A stretch of 5,635 bases of DNA from an uncultured Oscillospiraceae bacterium. GTDB lineage: Bacteria > Bacillota_A > Clostridia > Oscillospirales > Oscillospiraceae. The stretch is taken from NCBI GenBank assembly GCA_944387755.1, contig CALXGC010000012.1:1-5635 (forward strand), given 5' to 3'. A program made the position numbers and the translations under genes. Each line of letters starts with the position of its first letter. The first letter of the stretch is position 1. Positions 1 to 5,558 of the stretch are shown one piece after another. Under the pieces are notes generated by a model. It did no database searches. It was not told where the DNA came from and saw nothing but the letters and a program-made list of their open reading frames with translations.

Positions 1-35
1 GTCTGCTGATAGTCGGGATGAATTCCTGCCTTCAT
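1..35 (-). CDS. rpmE: 50S ribosomal protein bL31, N-terminal fragment (gene continues beyond the left edge)
   Basis: Read leftward from the ATG at 35-33, the codons give MKAGIHPDYQQ before the window ends. The M-K-x-G-I-H-P-x-Y start is the signature N-terminus of ribosomal protein bL31, a small protein of the large ribosomal subunit, usually about 65-90 residues. A Shine-Dalgarno sequence AGAGGTG (complement of 44-50) sits 8 bases before the ATG, which fixes the start. A good promoter lies upstream at 114-86. The zinc-binding cysteines that separate the C+ and C- forms of bL31 lie beyond the window, so the form cannot be told. The gene is transcribed away from the cysteine operon. The identification rests on only 11 residues, but they are distinctive. 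Confidence 0.88.
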   Translation of the reverse strand, partial: MKAGIHPDYQQ

Positions 36-79
36 TGTATCTTCACCTCTTTCTCCATGGAGGATCGTCTGTAAACGCA
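36..79 (-). promoter_or_regulatory. Short rpmE 5' leader with possible ribosome-binding-site hairpin
   Basis: The leader predicted from the promoter contains the perfect 10-base palindrome CTCCATGGAG (53-62). It also contains a CCTC (complement of 60-63) that can pair with the GAGG of the Shine-Dalgarno sequence (complement of 47-50). Such pairing would hide the ribosome binding site. Ribosomal protein genes, including bL31 genes in several phyla, are known to use short autoregulatory leaders. Whether this leader belongs to such a class is inference, and the helix is only 4 base pairs. Confidence 0.3.
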
Positions 80-85
80 ACTAGC

Positions 86-114
86 ATCATAGCACAATTC
101 TTTGCAAAAAGCAA
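86..114 (-). promoter_or_regulatory. Probable sigma-A type promoter of rpmE
   Basis: On the minus strand a -35 box TTGCTT (complement of 109-114) is separated by exactly 17 bases from a -10 box TATGAT (complement of 86-91). The -10 box is preceded by TGC, an extended -10 motif. Transcription would start near position 79 and give a leader of about 44 bases before the rpmE start codon. The assignment is from motif match and position only. Confidence 0.72.
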
Positions 115-201
115 GAGAAATCCGCATTTTCTTTTTCAAAACTTTCTCCCCCAGGGCCGCCCCTCCCGGCGGAGCGGAAACGATAATTTTCTCCCTTCCG
201 C

Positions 202-230
202 TTGACACGGCACGGGGAGGATGTTAATAT
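202..230 (+). promoter_or_regulatory. Promoter of the cysE-cysS operon
   Basis: TTGACA (202-207), a perfect -35 box, is followed after 17 bases by TAATAT (225-230), a -10 box with one mismatch. TGT directly before the -10 box makes an extended -10 motif. Transcription should begin near 237, just ahead of the first helix of the T-box leader. A promoter this close to consensus fits a transcript that starts constitutively and is controlled afterwards by riboswitch termination. Confidence 0.88.
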
Positions 231-236
231 ACTGTC

Positions 237-461
237 TTGTAAGGCGCTGTGAACGGAAAAGTAGCGTTTTTTCCAAAGAACAGAGAGGGTCCTTCACCGG
301 CTGAAAGGGGACCTGCGGCGGGAAGACGTGAAGTGCGTCCGGGAGCGCGGCGGGTAATGCCGCCCGGCTTGACCCCGTTACCGGTCAGACAAGCAAAAAA
401 TGAGAGTGGAACCGCGGTCAATCGCCTCTTGTGCCCTTTTGGGCGCAGGAGGCGTTTTTTT
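237..461 (+). promoter_or_regulatory. Cysteine-specific T-box riboswitch leader of cysE-cysS
   Basis: This leader binds tRNA-Cys directly and lets transcription continue only when the tRNA is uncharged. Stem I opens with GCGCU (244-248) pairing AGCGC (344-348). An internal loop with GA/GG character at the usual kink-turn position follows, then CGGA (254-257) pairing UCCG (338-341). The AGAGAG element is at 282-287, and GGUCC (288-292) pairs GGACC (309-313) towards the distal loop. The specifier codon is best read as UGC (Cys) at 334-336, followed by the expected purine. A GCUUGACC...GGUC...AAGC helix (367-394) fits stem III. The antiterminator is nearly textbook: AGAG (403-406) pairs CUCU (426-429) around the seven-base bulge UGGAACC (407-413), and GCG (414-416) pairs CGC (423-425). 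The UGGA bulge pairs with UCCA, which matches the U73 discriminator base of tRNA-Cys. The downstream genes cysE and cysS agree with cysteine specificity. Confidence 0.95.
423..461 (+). terminator. T-box-controlled intrinsic terminator
   Basis: CGCCTC (423-428) pairs GAGGCG (449-454), and GTGCCC (431-436) pairs GGGCGC (441-446) with one G-U pair. The loop is TTTT and a run of seven T follows (455-461). The 5' arm (423-428) is the same stretch that the antiterminator uses at 423-429, so the two folds exclude each other. This is the off-state of the switch. Confidence 0.93.
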
Positions 462-466
462 CCGGT

Positions 467-483
467 CCGCCCTCACAAGGCGG
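467..483 (+). other. Small stem-loop between the T-box terminator and the cysE ribosome binding site
   Basis: CCGCC (467-471) pairs GGCGG (479-483) around a seven-base loop. It ends 9 bases before the AGGAGGG Shine-Dalgarno sequence and has no T-run, so it is not a terminator. In the read-through transcript it would lie just upstream of the ribosome binding site. A role in mRNA stability or spacing is possible but not shown. Confidence 0.4.
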
Positions 484-505
484 TACATCCGCAGGAGGGA
501 AATCC

Positions 506-1159
506 ATGTTTAAGTCACTGAACGAAACACTGGAATCTTATCAGCGCCGGGACCCGGCCGCCCGGAGCAAGCTGGAAATTCTTCTGCTCTACCAGGGGGT
601 CCACGCCGTGCTGTACCACCGCCTGGCCCACTGGCTGTACTGTCGCAACCACAAATTCCTGGCCCGCGTGGTCTCCCAGTGGAACCGGTTCTGGACCGGC
701 ATTGAGATTCACCCCGGCGCAAAAATCGGCCGCCGCCTGGTCATCGACCACGGCATGGGCATCGTCATCGGCGAGACCGCCGAAATCGGCGACGACTGCC
801 TCATCTACCACGGCGTCACCCTGGGCGGCACCGGCAAGGACCACGGTAAGCGCCACCCCACCATCGGGAGCAACGTGCTCATCGGCTGCGGAGCTAAAAT
901 TTTAGGCCCCTTCAAAGTGGGGAATAATTCCCGCATCGCCGCCAACTCCGTTGTGCTCTCCGAGGTCCCGGAGGACGCCACCGCCGTGGGCATTCCCGCC
1001 CAGATTGTCCGCATCGCCGGCCGCACCACCCACTACGCCGACGACGTGGACCAGACCAGCGTGGAGAACCCCACCCTGGCGCACCTGGAGGCCCTGTCCC
1101 TGCGGGTGGAGCTGCTGGAGAAGCTGCTGGACGAGAAGCCTTTGAAACAGAGAGCGTAG
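506..1159 (+). CDS. cysE: Serine O-acetyltransferase (EpsC/CysE type)
   Basis: The enzyme transfers the acetyl group of acetyl-CoA to L-serine, giving O-acetylserine, the carbon skeleton for cysteine synthesis in the cytoplasm. The product is 217 residues, the usual size of the short Firmicutes form. The N-terminal helical part (about 1-62) is followed by a left-handed beta-helix of hexapeptide repeats (about 65-168). Visible landmarks are EIHPGAKIG (67-74), the catalytic Asp-His pair D81-H82 in [13 protein letters not shown], the VTLGGTG loop (104-110), KRHPTIG (115-121) and the closing VGIPAQIV (161-168). E67 replaces the Asp common in the E. coli enzyme, as is usual in Firmicutes. A charged, leucine-rich tail (about 190-212) may form a coiled coil. 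AGGAGGG (493-499) lies 6 bases before the ATG. The in-frame GTG at 431 lies inside the terminator hairpin and has no ribosome binding site. The stop codon lies inside a palindromic repeat. Confidence 0.96.
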   Translation: MFKSLNETLESYQRRDPAARSKLEILLLYQGVHAVLYHRLAHWLYCRNHKFLARVVSQWNRFWTGIEIHPGAKIGRRLVIDHGMGIVIGETAEIGDDCLIYHGVTLGGTGKDHGKRHPTIGSNVLIGCGAKILGPFKVGNNSRIAANSVVLSEVPEDATAVGIPAQIVRIAGRTTHYADDVDQTSVENPTLAHLEALSLRVELLEKLLDEKPLKQRA

Positions 1160-1226
1160 GGGCGCACAGTGTGCGCCCGTTCCCCAAAGCCAAACGATTG
1201 CCGCGGGCGCACCGTGCGCCCCTACG
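1155..1226. repeat. Inverted pair of GC-rich palindromic arms between cysE and cysS (REP/MITE-like)
   Basis: The left arm, 25 bases at 1155-1179, begins CGTAGGGGCGCAC. The right arm, 23 bases at 1204-1226, ends GTGCGCCCCTACG. The reverse complement of one matches the other over its full length except for a two-base indel and no more than one further mismatch in the centre. Each arm is itself a palindrome (GGGCGCAC followed by GTGCGCCC or a close variant), and 24 bases of spacer (1180-1203) separate the arms. The arms start and end with CGTAG/CTACG, like the ends of a small element. The cysE stop codon TAG (1157-1159) lies within the left arm. In RNA it could fold as two small hairpins or one long stem. 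Neither arm has a T-run, so termination is not predicted and read-through into cysS is likely. Kinship to a dispersed genomic repeat family is inferred from its form. Confidence 0.75.
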
Positions 1227-1255
1227 AAAGAAAAGAACAATGGAGGTTTTCTGTT

Positions 1256-2701
1256 ATGCTGTTATACAATTCCGCTACCCACAAAAAAGAAGAATTCACC
1301 ACCCACACCCCCGGCCATGTGGAGATGTACACCTGCGGCCCCACGGTGTACCACTTCGCCCACATCGGCAACCTGCGCTCCTATATCATGGAGGACGTGC
1401 TGGAGAAGTTTCTCCGCTGGTCGGGCTATGACGTAAACCGGGTGATGAACATCACCGACGTGGGCCACCTCAGCTCCGACGCGGACACCGGCGAGGACAA
1501 AATGCTCAAGGGCGCCAAGCGGGAGCACAAGACCGTCATGGAGATCGCCCAGTTCTACACCGACGCCTTCTTCGACGACTGCCGCAAGCTGAACATCAAG
1601 CGGCCCGACACCGTTCAGCCCGCCACCGGCCTCATCGACGCGTATATCGGCATCATCTCCCGCCTGCTGGACAAGGGCTACGCCTATCAGGCCGGGGGCA
1701 ACGTGTACTTTGACACCTCCAAGCTGGAGCGGTACTATATCTTTAACGACCACGACGAGGAGGACCTAGCCGTGGGCGTCCGGGAGGGCGTGGAGGAGGA
1801 CCCCAACAAGCGCAACAAAAACGACTTTGTCCTCTGGTTCACCAAGTCCAAGTTTGAGGACCAGGCCCTGAAGTGGGACTCCCCCTGGGGCGTGGGCTAC
1901 CCCGGCTGGCACATCGAGTGCTCCGGCATCTCCATGAAGTACAACGGAGAGTACCTGGACCTGCACTGCGGCGGCATCGACAACGCCTTCCCCCACCACC
2001 CCAACGAGATCGCCCAGTCTGAGAGCTATCTGGGCCACCCCTGGTGCCGCCAGTGGTTCCATGTCCATCACCTGAACACCACCACCGGCAAGATGTCCAA
2101 GTCCAAGGGCGAGTTTTTGACCGTCTCCCTCCTGGAGCAGAAGGGCTACGACCCCCTGGCCTACCGCTTCTTCTGCCTCCAGAGCCACTACCGCAAGGGC
2201 CTGGTGTTCTCCTGGGAGAACCTGGACAACGCCGCCCAGGCCTATCAGAAGCTGGCCGCCCGCATCGCCGCTCTGGACCCCGAAGGTCCGGTGGACGAGA
2301 CCGTGCTGGGCGAGTACAAGGAGAAATTCCTCCAGCAGGTGGGCAACGACCTGAACACCTCCATGGGCGTCACCCTGCTGTACGACGCCCTGAAGGCCAA
2401 GGCCAACGGAGCCACCAAGCTGGCCATTCTGGACAGCTTCGACCAGGTGCTCTCCCTCTCCCTGCTGGACAAGGCCGCGGCCATCCGGGAGGAGCAGGCC
2501 AAGGTGAAGGCCGCCCAGGCCCAGGCCGGCTACACCGTCACCGGCGAGGGCGACCCCGAAATCGACGCCCTGGTCAAAGCCCGCGGCGAGGCCAAAAAGG
2601 CCAAAAACTTCGCCGAGGCCGACCGCATCCGCGGCGAATTGAAGGAGAAGGGCATTGAAATCACCGACGTCCCCGGCGGCGCGGTCTGGAAGCGCGTGTA
2701 A
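1256..2701 (+). CDS. cysS: Cysteinyl-tRNA synthetase
   Basis: This class I synthetase attaches cysteine to tRNA-Cys in the cytoplasm. The product is 481 residues. The Rossmann catalytic core carries YTCGPTVY (25-32), the HIGH-motif variant HIGN (36-39), and KMSKS (279-283). The zinc ligands expected from the E. coli enzyme are all present: C27, C222 (WHIECSG), H247 and E251 (FPHHPNE). A DALR-type helical region and a C-terminal anticodon-binding part follow, ending in the typical GAVWKR. HLNTTTGKMSKSKGEF differs from the E. coli wording around KMSKS. In my recollection it marks a recognised clade of Firmicutes enzymes and is not a defect. GGAGG (1242-1246) lies 9 bases before the ATG. The in-frame extension back to 1169 runs through the palindromic repeat and is rejected. 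The gene is 96 bases after cysE with no terminator between, so both should share the T-box transcript. Confidence 0.97.
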   Translation: MLLYNSATHKKEEFTTHTPGHVEMYTCGPTVYHFAHIGNLRSYIMEDVLEKFLRWSGYDVNRVMNITDVGHLSSDADTGEDKMLKGAKREHKTVMEIAQFYTDAFFDDCRKLNIKRPDTVQPATGLIDAYIGIISRLLDKGYAYQAGGNVYFDTSKLERYYIFNDHDEEDLAVGVREGVEEDPNKRNKNDFVLWFTKSKFEDQALKWDSPWGVGYPGWHIECSGISMKYNGEYLDLHCGGIDNAFPHHPNEIAQSESYLGHPWCRQWFHVHHLNTTTGKMSKSKGEFLTVSLLEQKGYDPLAYRFFCLQSHYRKGLVFSWENLDNAAQAYQKLAARIAALDPEGPVDETVLGEYKEKFLQQVGNDLNTSMGVTLLYDALKAKANGATKLAILDSFDQVLSLSLLDKAAAIREEQAKVKAAQAQAGYTVTGEGDPEIDALVKARGEAKKAKNFAEADRIRGELKEKGIEITDVPGGAVWKRV

Positions 2702-2740
2702 CCGGCAGCGCCGGACACAGCCGTCCAACCATACAACAGC

Positions 2741-2769
2741 AAAAGAGCCGCCGGGAGGCGGCTCTTTTT
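2741..2769. terminator. Bidirectional intrinsic terminator between cysS and the convergent NADAR-like gene
   Basis: AAAAGAGCCGCC (2741-2752) pairs perfectly with GGCGGCTCTTTT (2757-2768) around the loop GGGA, giving a 12-base-pair stem with five T (2765-2769). On the other strand the flanking A-tract becomes a T-run, so it can stop both cysS, which ends 40 bases upstream, and the leftward gene that ends at 2779. Confidence 0.93.
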
Positions 2770-2778
2770 GTTCCAGAT

Positions 2779-3228
2779 CTACAGCCGGCTTCGCAGCAGC
2801 TCCAGGCGGCGGAGAAAATCGTACTCTGTCAGGATGGTCCGCCGCGCATCCCCCTTCCCGATGCTGTGGGCCATGGGCTCCCCGTTCAAGTCCGCCAGCG
2901 CCTGACGGAACTCCGGACACTGGCTGAACAGCGCGCCGTAAGCCCGGTCCTTCAGCCGCTCCAGCTCGTCGGAGAACAGGCCGTAGGCGCGGCCCCGCCA
3001 CCAGACGCGGCCCGCAAGCCTCCAGAGATATTTCGACCCGCCCGCCTTCTTGGCCGCCTTCCCGGTCAGGGCGCAGACCTCCGCCTGCCGGGCCGGGTCC
3101 CGGTATTTCAGTCCCTGCAAAAAGCCCTCCATGGAGGCGCAGTTTACCCCGTCCAGCACAAAGGCGTGGGGGGCAAAATTGGAGAGCGCGCAGGCGGGGT
3201 ATTCCCCCTTGGAGCTGATCTCAACCAT
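2779..3228 (-). CDS. Divergent NADAR/YbiA-like (DUF1768-like) protein
   Basis: The product is 149 residues with no signal peptide or membrane segment, so it is probably cytoplasmic. The first half matches the NADAR pattern well: ALSNFAPHAFVLDGV (14-28) corresponds to the family's LSNFxPxxFxxDGx. SMEGFLQGLKY (32-42) corresponds to SVEHxFQAxKF and keeps the conserved Glu (E34). FSQCPEFRQAL (101-111) corresponds to the FxQNPELRxxL helix. The second half departs: the usual WGxGxxGxNxLG stretch is replaced by AHSIGKGDARRTILTEYDF (120-138). NADAR proteins are N-glycosidases acting on riboflavin-pathway intermediates or ADP-ribosyl groups, and some are phage- or toxin-linked. Whether this version is active on either is unknown. 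The Shine-Dalgarno AAGGAG (complement of 3237-3242) lies 8 bases before the ATG. It converges on cysS and is divergent from the PHP gene. I recall similar proteins in Clostridia and their phages but cannot name the subfamily. Confidence 0.75.
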   Translation of the reverse strand: MVEISSKGEYPACALSNFAPHAFVLDGVNCASMEGFLQGLKYRDPARQAEVCALTGKAAKKAGGSKYLWRLAGRVWWRGRAYGLFSDELERLKDRAYGALFSQCPEFRQALADLNGEPMAHSIGKGDARRTILTEYDFLRRLELLRSRL

Positions 3229-3261
3229 CCGTCTTTCTCCTTCCGGCTGGAAAATTCACAG

Positions 3262-3290
3262 GTGCAAACGTTCCCGTTTTGTTGTATACT
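3262..3290 (+). promoter_or_regulatory. Possible promoter of the PHP-membrane protein unit
   Basis: TATACT (3285-3290) is a good -10 box, but the -35 candidate 17 bases upstream, GTGCAA (3262-3267), matches only three positions. The -10 overlaps the palindrome GTATAC (3284-3289). The opposite strand reads TATACA there, so the same site could serve the leftward NADAR-like gene. Its -35 on that strand is also poor. The 108-base divergent gap must hold promoters for both genes, and this is the best site seen. Confidence 0.42.
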
Positions 3291-3336
3291 GGGCGTATCC
3301 CTTCCACCGCTTATCGTTTTTCAAGGAGGCGTTCAA

Positions 3337-4227
3337 ATGAACTTATCTGCTTTCATGGACTTCCACTGCCATTCGACCCAGTCCGACGGGACGTACACGC
3401 CGCTGGAAGTCGTCCAGATGGCCAAAGAGGCCGGAATTGGAATGCTGGCGCTGACCGACCACAACATTCTCTCCCCGGACCCTGAACAGCTGGCTCAGGA
3501 GGCGGGCGGCGGAATCACGCTGCTGCGGGGCGTCGAGATGAGCTGCACCCACGCCTTTCCCAGCGGAAAAACCGTGGAACTCCACGTCGTCGTCCTCAAC
3601 TACAGAGAGGAGGCCCCGGCTCTGCAAGAAATTTCCCGGCACAATCAGTCCCTGGACCGGGAGGCGTACATCAACGCCATTGCGGACAAGCTCCGGCAGC
3701 ACGGCATCGACGTGGGAAACTACCGGTATCTGAGGACAAAATACAGCGCTATCCGCCGCATCGGCCGGATGACCATCGCGGAGGAAATGGTACAGCGCGG
3801 TTTTGTCTCCAGCGTAAACGAGGCCTTTGACCGCTTCATCGGCGCGCACGGCCAGGCGCTGGCCTACGTCCCCAATCCGGTCCAGTTCGTCTCTCTGGCC
3901 GAAGTCACCGCCGCCGCCATTCAGGACCGCGGCATCCCCATTCTGGCCCATCTGTTTTATTATAACACCCTCACCGAACCGGAACAAGAGGAGCTGCTGG
4001 CCCTGTTTCGGGAGCTGGGCGGCCCCGCCGCCGCAATGGAGACAGAGTACGCCAAGTACTCCAGGACACAGCGGGAGACCCTTCGCGCGTTCGCCCGCCG
4101 GTTTGACCTGGGCGTCTCCGCAGGGTCGGATTTCCATGGACAGGAGACGTCGGAGACGCTCCGGCACAGGTTTCCCATTCAGATTGCCCACGAGCTTCTC
4201 AAGCGCCAGCAGCGGGCGTACTGCTGA
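3337..4227 (+). CDS. PHP-domain metal-dependent phosphoesterase (YciV/TrpH/RNase AM-like)
   Basis: The product is 296 residues and cytoplasmic. The PHP metal-site motifs appear in order: DFHCHS (8-13, DxHxH), D17 in QSDGTYTP, TDHN (40-43), GVEMS (65-69), H83 in ELHVVVLNY, H205 in PILAHLFYY, and GSDFHG (263-268). The C-terminal METEY (235-239) plus SRTQRETLRAFARRFDLGVSAGSDFHG layout matches the YciV/RNase AM family. That family hydrolyses 3',5'-nucleoside bisphosphates or removes 5'-terminal nucleotides from RNA. The usual AHP is AHL here, but the metal-binding His remains, so the protein is predicted active. The exact substrate cannot be told from sequence. AAGGAGG (3323-3329) lies 7 bases before the ATG. 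The longer in-frame extension upstream overlaps the divergent gene and has no support. It is co-directional with the membrane protein gene that follows after 21 bases. Confidence 0.9.
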   Translation: MNLSAFMDFHCHSTQSDGTYTPLEVVQMAKEAGIGMLALTDHNILSPDPEQLAQEAGGGITLLRGVEMSCTHAFPSGKTVELHVVVLNYREEAPALQEISRHNQSLDREAYINAIADKLRQHGIDVGNYRYLRTKYSAIRRIGRMTIAEEMVQRGFVSSVNEAFDRFIGAHGQALAYVPNPVQFVSLAEVTAAAIQDRGIPILAHLFYYNTLTEPEQEELLALFRELGGPAAAMETEYAKYSRTQRETLRAFARRFDLGVSAGSDFHGQETSETLRHRFPIQIAHELLKRQQRAYC

Positions 4228-4248
4228 CCCCAGGGAGGAACCCGCCCA

Positions 4249-5385
4249 ATGGATCAAGATACAGACCGCATCCGCCTTCGGGATATTCTCTCGGAACTGA
4301 TTCAGATATACGGGAACTGCCTTTGGCTGCTTCCTTTCTTTTTCCTGGCGTATCTCTACATCAAAGCCTCCCCCATCTATATTCCGGAACTTCGCCTCTG
4401 GCTCCCGGACGACACAGTTTTCATGGCCGCCCTGTTTTTCTCCCTCTTTTGGCTGGACCGGCGCGCCCTGCGCAAGGCGCTGTCTGTCAACTTTGGAACC
4501 AAGCTCTGCTTTTACCTCCTCCCCGTCTCCGCCGTCCTCTTTCTGCATTTCGCCCAGTGGCATCTGATTCCCAGCATTGTCACCGCCGCGCTTCTGTCGG
4601 CGGCCTCCATCGCTTACGGCGTCCGGCTCTGGCGCGGACCCCGCCGCGCTCTGCTGTCCGTCACCTGCCGCCTGCCCAACGAGGAGGAGATCATCCTCTG
4701 GCGCAGCCCCAAGCCCACCTTCCGGCGTCTGATTCGAAAGTGGCAGCGGTTTACCGTTGTGCTGTTCGCCGCCGCGCTGTTTCTTCCCGGCTTCTTCGGC
4801 GGGGCCGTCGTCCATGAGCTGCAGGCCCCGTATTACACCGCCCGGCAGGAGCTGTGGCTTGACATTCTGTCCGAGGCCGAAGACGGCGGCGAAGCGGAGG
4901 CCGAAGCCGTCCCCTATCCCCCGGCGCTGCTGGAGCGCTTCCAGTCAGACGTTTGGAGCGCCTATTCCCGCCAGGAAAAGCTGAACGCCATGCAGGCGCT
5001 TATTCAGCTCTCCTGTCTGCGGCTGGGATTGGCGGAGGACGCCGTCCCGCTTCTCCAGACCACGGCCCTTGAGGGGGACGTTTCAGCCTATTTTGACCCC
5101 ACAGATTGGACGATTACCCTCAACCTGCGGGACCTCTCGGAGCAGGAGCCCGCCGAGCTCTTCTTTCCCCTGCTCCAGACGGTGTTCCAGGCCTATCAGT
5201 ACTACCTGGTCTCCGCCGTGGACTGGGACAGCGATGCGGCGCAGACCGCCTTCTTCGACAGCCTGCGCAGCTTGAAGCAGGCGATGGACGCCCAGCCCTC
5301 CGCCTCCGCGGCGGTGCGGGCCACAGAGGCTGGCGCCCAAGCCTGGGCGCGGGAGGAGACGAAGCTGCTGCGCTCCCTTCTCTGA
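4249..5385 (+). CDS. Five-helix membrane protein with an outward, degenerate HExxH-peptidase-like C-terminal domain
   Basis: The product is 378 residues, and I cannot give it an established name. Hydrophobic segments at about 22-38, 55-69, 84-102, 107-125 and 168-187 suggest five membrane helices. Basic loops at 70-83 and 126-166 point to a cytoplasmic N-terminus and an outside C-terminal domain (190-378). That domain resembles clostridial membrane proteins whose pattern I recall as an LQ...LG helix, then YYD..T.TI.IN, then HEVxHxYQxxLV, then an E.DAR motif. Here EKLNAMQALIQ, YFDPTDWTITLNL (281-293) and AYQYYLV (315-321) match. However, the HExxH positions read QTVFQ (310-314), and the later acidic motif is replaced by alanine-rich sequence near 349-360. 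Catalytic zinc binding is therefore unlikely. The acidic stretch 207-219 is probably a flexible linker. GGGAGGA (4233-4239) precedes the ATG, and the gene shares a transcript with the PHP gene. The family link is from memory and unsearched. Confidence 0.85.
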   Translation: MDQDTDRIRLRDILSELIQIYGNCLWLLPFFFLAYLYIKASPIYIPELRLWLPDDTVFMAALFFSLFWLDRRALRKALSVNFGTKLCFYLLPVSAVLFLHFAQWHLIPSIVTAALLSAASIAYGVRLWRGPRRALLSVTCRLPNEEEIILWRSPKPTFRRLIRKWQRFTVVLFAAALFLPGFFGGAVVHELQAPYYTARQELWLDILSEAEDGGEAEAEAVPYPPALLERFQSDVWSAYSRQEKLNAMQALIQLSCLRLGLAEDAVPLLQTTALEGDVSAYFDPTDWTITLNLRDLSEQEPAELFFPLLQTVFQAYQYYLVSAVDWDSDAAQTAFFDSLRSLKQAMDAQPSASAAVRATEAGAQAWAREETKLLRSLL

Positions 5386-5401
5386 CTCTCCTCTATGTGC
5401 C

Positions 5402-5437
5402 AAAACGCCCGGCAGCCGCAAAGCTGCCGGGCGTTTT
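5402..5437. terminator. Strong bidirectional terminator after the membrane protein gene
   Basis: AAAACGCCCGGCAGC (5402-5416) pairs perfectly with GCTGCCGGGCGTTTT (5423-5437) around the loop CGCAAA, giving a 15-base-pair stem. It begins 16 bases after the TGA of the membrane protein gene. The T-run is short (four T, then CTTCTC), but the stem is very stable. By symmetry it could also act on leftward transcripts. Confidence 0.9.
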
Positions 5438-5453
5438 CTTCTCTTCAGCGGTT

Positions 5454-5490
5454 AAAAAAGCCGCCGCAGACGGTTGACGTCCGCGGCGGC
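5454..5490 (-). terminator. Leftward intrinsic terminator
   Basis: GCCGCCGCAGACG (5460-5472) pairs CGTCCGCGGCGGC (5478-5490) with one A/C mismatch and a five-base loop. Six A precede the stem on the plus strand (5454-5459), so only leftward transcription ends in a T-run. This implies a leftward gene to the right, consistent with the possible reading frame that ends at 5559. Confidence 0.8.
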
Positions 5491-5558
5491 GTGGAACATC
5501 GCAACACTATAGATGCCACGGCCTTCGCCCACTCGCAAGCGTCCTGCCGATTATATTT

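Noticed and set aside
157..172. CCGCC/GGCGG hairpin between rpmE and the cys promoter
   Set aside because: It has no T-run and lies in no predicted transcript, since both promoters point away from it. It is probably a chance feature of GC-rich sequence.
431..505. Upstream in-frame extension of cysE from a GTG at 431
   Set aside because: The codon lies inside the T-box terminator hairpin and lacks a ribosome binding site. The ATG at 506 has AGGAGGG at proper spacing and matches family length.
249..521. A 90-codon rightward open frame across the T-box leader
   Set aside because: It is explained completely by the structured riboswitch RNA, and the Arg/Pro-rich translation has no protein character.
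1169..1255. Upstream in-frame extension of cysS
   Set aside because: It would translate the palindromic repeat. The ATG at 1256 has GGAGG 9 bases upstream and gives the normal N-terminus.
1766..3001. A 411-codon leftward open frame covering most of cysS
   Set aside because: It lies antisense to a certain cysS, its translation is low-complexity Gly/Ala/Val/Leu-rich, and it overlaps the convergent gene in another frame. It is a by-product of GC-rich codon use.
2866..3336. A 157-codon N-terminal extension of the PHP protein
   Set aside because: It is antisense to the NADAR-like gene, has no motif, and the ATG at 3337 has a strong Shine-Dalgarno sequence directly before the DxHxH motif.
3343..4815. 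A 490-codon leftward open frame antisense to the PHP gene and part of the membrane protein gene
   Set aside because: The translation is rich in Gly, Gln and Arg without recognisable motifs, while the plus strand has clear PHP motifs and ribosome binding sites.
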